A stretch of DNA of 32,464 nt from Prevotella sp. (lineage in GTDB: Bacteria; Bacteroidota; Bacteroidia; Bacteroidales; Bacteroidaceae), in the NCBI GenBank assembly GCA_017479675.1, contig JAFVBX010000029.1, positions 1 to 32,464 on the forward strand, written 5' to 3'. This document shows, piece after piece, positions 30,801 through 32,464 of the stretch. The first letter of the stretch is position 1, and every line of letters begins with the position of its first letter. The notes below the pieces were generated by a model. The model was not told the DNA's origin and made no database searches. It was given only the letters and a program-made list of their open reading frames with translations. The position numbers and the translations under genes were made by a program.

Positions 30801-31046
30801 CTCTCTTTCGGAGAGGGATAGGGAGAGGCTCCTCATGTAGTCCTCCGAGTCAGGCAGCTGTTTCCATAGCCCATACAGTTGTGACAATATGCGCATCTTC
30901 ATCTCCTCCGTAGCCTTGTTGGTAAAGGTCACGGCGAGTATGCCTCGGTAAGCCTCTGGGTTTTGTATCAGCAGTTTGATATATTCAATGGCGAGGGTGA
31001 AGGTCTTTCCGCTTCCTGCACTTGCCTTGAAGACGGTTAGTGGCAT
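27882..31046 (-). CDS. AddA/RecB-like UvrD-family helicase with C-terminal nuclease
   Basis: 1054-aa ATP-dependent helicase-nuclease for double-strand break end processing. Motif I KASAGSGKTFTLA is at 7-19, motif Ia GILAVTFTNKATEEMK at 35-50, motif II IMIDEFQDTS, motif III VGDVKQSIYRWR, motif IV TNYRSERNVI, motif V GVRILTIHKSKGLEFKHVI, and motif VI LLYVAMTRARRSLFV. The C-terminal nuclease (~945-1030) shows EKEMRPDRVM, VVDFKFGKP and EQVRAYMNLL (D-x-K and QxxxY). Length is normal. The insert SLSLSLSEREGTSE near residues 73-86 is encoded by a hairpin repeat at 30796-30828. The stop codon lies in a heptamer array 25 nt before the addB-like gene. It forms an operon with addB. Confidence 0.93.
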   Translation of the reverse strand: MPLTVFKASAGSGKTFTLAIEYIKLLIQNPEAYRGILAVTFTNKATEEMKMRILSQLYGLWKQLPDSEDYMRSLSLSLSEREGTSEDVRAHISKQAGKALRLLLDNYHFFRVQTIDTFFQSVLRNLARELQLNPNMRVALNNQQVVEEAIDNLIDSISDDKELSRVVMGYVKERLENNESWNFIRGIKDFAGNIFKDFYKEHRDKLNDKAATKGFFDNYKRRLRTLADELEKKYQAIGDEACAMWEGAGLGIDDFCRKESGGIGYFTKMQKGRFAEIDMEKTYLRQAYDNPDSWATKTAKNREQVLHLVNEALYPLMHKTEMQRPLDVRMYNSVKKTLAHINDVQLLRHIETFAKELNDSAQRFMLSDTPTLLGEMVKDDDSPFVFEKIGAHLEHIMIDEFQDTSTVQWQNFKKLLLECIGKGNSNLIVGDVKQSIYRWRSGDWRLLNSIDQQFSASLLDFKPLDTNYRSERNVINFNNTFFKTVSDLEVQAIMDDSPMMASQLKKAYQDVGQKVPAKKASKGLVHIDLIPKSQEDSMAERTLDIISTLVNGGAKMKDIAILLRSNREATALATFLDSQGIPVMSAEAFRLDASTSVRTVVGAMKHLAHPTDALTENLLLKDSGLTALPSGFAERRDHLLTLSLHDMAEEILRLFRLGGSEGAYLTTFFDKLHQYCNDVSTVLEDFLTAWDDDICSATIETPDCDGVRILTIHKSKGLEFKHVILPYCNWKLELRSTLWCQPKESPFDELPIVPLDYTSVSSFKNTIYFDDVMEEHVQNIVDNLNLLYVAMTRARRSLFVIGIRSDEKGNKTAGYRSNIIEQAVSLMPDSIEGLPLHVNIPADYEEDITVTYGTLEGIFEEQEKEKSRNVFLPEITPIHVDVTSHESGAVFRQSNTSREFADDSLDETDRQRYIRMGTVMHQVFSQIATLDDVEPVLQRMEFDGTLYDDDMTHSTLIAELQKRFSNEQVREWFSDRWTLYNECSIITKEKEMRPDRVMTDGKETIVVDFKFGKPDAEHHEQVRAYMNLLKDMGMPDVKGFLWYVTRNEVSEVKS
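30796..30828 (-). repeat. C/T-rich hairpin repeat inserted in frame in the addA-like gene
   Basis: Plus strand: CCCTCTC (30799-30805), loop TTTCG, GAGAGGG (30811-30817), then ATAGGGAGAGG. On the coding strand it is a pyrimidine-rich half followed by a hairpin, the same order as the element at 1769-1796. It is read without stops as a Ser/Leu-rich stretch with EREG between helicase motifs Ia and the next conserved block. Confidence 0.6.
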
Positions 31047-31078
31047 AATTGTTTATAGGTTAAAGTGTAAAAACGATA

Positions 31079-31086
31079 CAAAGATA
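31079..31086 (-). promoter_or_regulatory. -7 box of the addA-addB operon
   Basis: Minus-strand TATCTTTG, 32 nt before the ATG at 31046. The -33 position reads TTC rather than TTG. Confidence 0.55.
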
Positions 31087-31111
31087 ATAAAAAAGTATGA
31101 AAACACGAAAA

Positions 31112-31157
31112 CTTTCAACTTTCAACTATCAACTTTCAACTTTTTTTATTACCTTTG
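31112..31157 (+). promoter_or_regulatory. CTTTCAA array plus -7 box ahead of the MBL hydrolase gene
   Basis: CTTTCAA, CTTTCAA, CTATCAA, CTTTCAA, then CTTTTTTTAT and TACCTTTG (31150-31157), 19 nt before ATG 31177. Closely parallels the antiporter promoter region at 15653-15696. The other strand reads AGTTGAA, linking it to the AGTT heptamers of the junction arrays. Confidence 0.7.
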
Positions 31158-31176
31158 CCCAAAATATTAACTTAAA

Positions 31177-31980
31177 ATGCTGAAATTCCTGTCTGTCGGC
31201 AGTGGAAGTAGCGGCAACTGCTACTATCTGCAAACTGCCAATGACGCTATGCTGATAGATTCTGGTGTAGGAATACGTACGATAAAAAAATACTTGCACG
31301 ATTACGGCCTGAGCCTCAGTAGCGTCAATCGCATATTGATAACCCACGACCACGCCGACCACATAAAATCAGTGGGGGTGCTGAGTAGTGAATACAACAT
31401 ACCCGTCTATGCCACCAATGAGGTGCATGGAGGCATCGAGCGCAACTACTGCGTTCCCAAGAAGGTGCCTGTTGACAATCGCAAACTCATAGAGAAAGGC
31501 GAGCGGGTAAAGCTGGGCGACTTCTACGTCACTCCCTTCGCCGTGCCCCACGACAGCGCCGGCAATGTGGGCTACCGCATAGAGGCAGAGGGCGTGGTGT
31601 TTTGCCTGATGACCGACGTGGGACACGTCACCGAGGAGATGCAGCAGTACATTGGCGAGGCAAACTATCTGGTGCTCGAAGCCAACTACGACCAGGAGAT
31701 GCTCCATAACGGCTCATATCCGCAACACCTCAAGGTGCGCATCGACGGTCCTACGGGACATCTCTCCAATCGCGACTGTGCAGAGGCTATAGCCAACTAC
31801 GCCACGGCAGAACTGCGCCACGTGTGGCTGTGCCACCTCAGCGAGGAAAACAACCATCCCGTGCTCGCCCTCAAGACTGTGGAACAGGTGCTGCGCTCTT
31901 ACGGCATCGTGATGGGTAAGGACTTCATGGTGGAAGACCTCAAACGCAAGACTCCCTCACAGCTCTACGAGCTTGTTTGA
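31177..31980 (+). CDS. MBL-fold metallo-hydrolase, YycJ/WalJ-like
   Basis: 267-aa single-domain metallo-beta-lactamase fold protein. Metal-binding motif THDHADH (His57-His62), further ligands in VPHDSAGNVGYRI (~125), MTDVGH (~148-153), NYDQEML, GHLSN and the C-terminal LCHLSEENNHP. The opening MLKFLSVGSGSSGNCYYL is typical of the YycJ group, which includes a DNA exonuclease in Firmicutes. A nuclease role here is by analogy, and fits the neighbouring AddAB-like genes, which are transcribed divergently. ATG 31177 follows the promoter by 19 nt. Co-transcribed with the DUF1573 gene. Confidence 0.9.
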   Translation: MLKFLSVGSGSSGNCYYLQTANDAMLIDSGVGIRTIKKYLHDYGLSLSSVNRILITHDHADHIKSVGVLSSEYNIPVYATNEVHGGIERNYCVPKKVPVDNRKLIEKGERVKLGDFYVTPFAVPHDSAGNVGYRIEAEGVVFCLMTDVGHVTEEMQQYIGEANYLVLEANYDQEMLHNGSYPQHLKVRIDGPTGHLSNRDCAEAIANYATAELRHVWLCHLSEENNHPVLALKTVEQVLRSYGIVMGKDFMVEDLKRKTPSQLYELV

Positions 31981-32014
31981 TAGATAATAGATTATAGATA
32001 ATAGATAATAGATT
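31980..32014 (+). repeat. Heptamer array between the MBL and DUF1573 genes
   Basis: ATAGATA, ATAGATT, ATAGATA, ATAGATA, ATAGATT. The first base is the last base of the MBL gene's TGA stop; the array ends 8 nt before ATG 32023. Confidence 0.85.
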
Positions 32015-32022
32015 TTACAGAT

Positions 32023-32415
32023 ATGCGCAAACTATTTATTACTTTTTCCTTATTACTTGTTACTTTCTTGGCTGCGCCAGGAGTTAGTGCCGAGCCAAAG
32101 ATAACGTTCGACAAGACCACCCACAACTACGGCACCTTCTCAGAGAAGACGCCCATACAGAAGTGCGTGTTTACCTTCACCAATACTGGCGACCAGCCGT
32201 TGGTAATCAATTCGGCAGTGGCATCATGCGGATGCACGGTGCCCAAATACACCAAGTCACCCATCAAACCAGGCGAGACAGGCACCATCAACGTCACCTA
32301 CAACGGCAAGGGTAAGTTCTCTGGTCACTTCAAGAAGACCATCACCGTGCGCTCCAACGGCACACCAGAGATGGTTCGCCTCTACATAGAGGGCGACATG
32401 GAGGAGGCAAAATAG
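32023..32415 (+). CDS. Secreted DUF1573 protein
   Basis: 130-aa exported protein: signal peptide (MRKLFITFSLLLVTFLAAPG, cleavage after VSA near 23) followed by one DUF1573 Ig-like domain with ITFDKTTHNYGTF, FTFTNTGDQPLVI, SCGCTVP, KPGETGTINVTYN and FKKTITVRSN. DUF1573 domains are common, uncharacterised periplasmic or surface modules in Bacteroidetes; the CGC cysteines could bind metal or form a disulfide, which is inference. Complete, with the stop TAG overlapping a possible GTG start of the next gene. Confidence 0.92.
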   Translation: MRKLFITFSLLLVTFLAAPGVSAEPKITFDKTTHNYGTFSEKTPIQKCVFTFTNTGDQPLVINSAVASCGCTVPKYTKSPIKPGETGTINVTYNGKGKFSGHFKKTITVRSNGTPEMVRLYIEGDMEEAK

Positions 32416-32464
32416 TGCTTCGCTTCACCGACATAGAGAAACAAAAGGCACTTGAGATTATAGA
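32415..32464 (+). CDS. Start of a downstream gene, truncated by the window edge
   Basis: GTG at 32415-32417 overlaps the TAG stop of the DUF1573 gene by one base and opens a frame (LRFTDIEKQKALEII...) that runs off the window without a stop. One-base stop/start overlap suggests translational coupling. Too short to identify. Confidence 0.45.
   Translation, partial: MLRFTDIEKQKALEII

Overview
The window looks like a chromosomal segment of a Bacteroidales bacterium, most likely Prevotella or a close relative. Evidence: nearly every transcription start candidate is the Bacteroidetes -7 box TAnnTTTG (often TACCTTTGC or TACTTTTGC), in several cases with a TTG exactly 20 nt upstream. Start codons lack Shine-Dalgarno sequences. 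The proteins are typical of the group: a PG_1098-type THUMP-like methyltransferase, Bacteroidetes LptD, a DUF1573 protein, and a secreted protein with a C-terminal tail ending in NGKKVIK. No rRNA, tRNA, CRISPR array, IS element or prophage was recognised.

Layout. 1-2130: accessory start of the window, with a 21-bp palindrome array, facing promoters, a possible leader with a strong terminator-like hairpin, a secreted 457-aa protein, a 59-aa acidic peptide gene and a bidirectional terminator. 2132-3271 (-): AAA/DUF4143 ATPase. 3494-8750 (+): rarA, lptD, SAM methyltransferase. 8758-15571 (-): one long transcription unit reading asd, dxs, trkA, trkH, secreted endonuclease/exonuclease/phosphatase-fold protein. 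15721-17874 (+): Kef-type cation/proton antiporter. 17852-19186 (-): CobW/COG0523 GTPase with a His/Asp-rich metal-binding insert. 19240-21480: a gene-poor island with two different arrays that both have a 22-bp period, a large AT-rich inverted repeat, a 5'-truncated cytosine-5 DNA methyltransferase and a strong hairpin. 21566-25100 (+): three-gene biotin-dependent acyl-CoA carboxylase (biotin carboxylase, biotin carrier, carboxyltransferase). 25111-31046 (-): AddA/AddB-like helicase-nuclease pair, the addB-like gene carrying a one-base frameshift in a G4 run. 31177-end (+): MBL-fold YycJ-like hydrolase, DUF1573 protein, and the first codons of another gene.

Functionally this is mostly core biology: genome maintenance (RarA, AddAB-like), outer membrane biogenesis (LptD), isoprenoid and aspartate-family biosynthesis (Dxs, Asd), potassium and cation homeostasis (TrkAH, antiporter), metal handling (COG0523) and carboxylation (acyl-CoA carboxylase).

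The most unusual signals are not protein genes. (1) AT-rich tandem arrays of 7 or 8 bp fill many of the gene junctions. Three share an AGTT-containing heptamer oriented with transcription, and several begin at or supply the upstream stop codon. (2) Two C/T-rich hairpin repeats of similar architecture sit in frame inside unrelated coding genes. (3) The island at 19.2-21.5 kb combines two 22-bp-period arrays with a methyltransferase remnant. (4) There is a possible attenuated leader ahead of the secreted protein. No search could be run; all family names come from recognised motifs.
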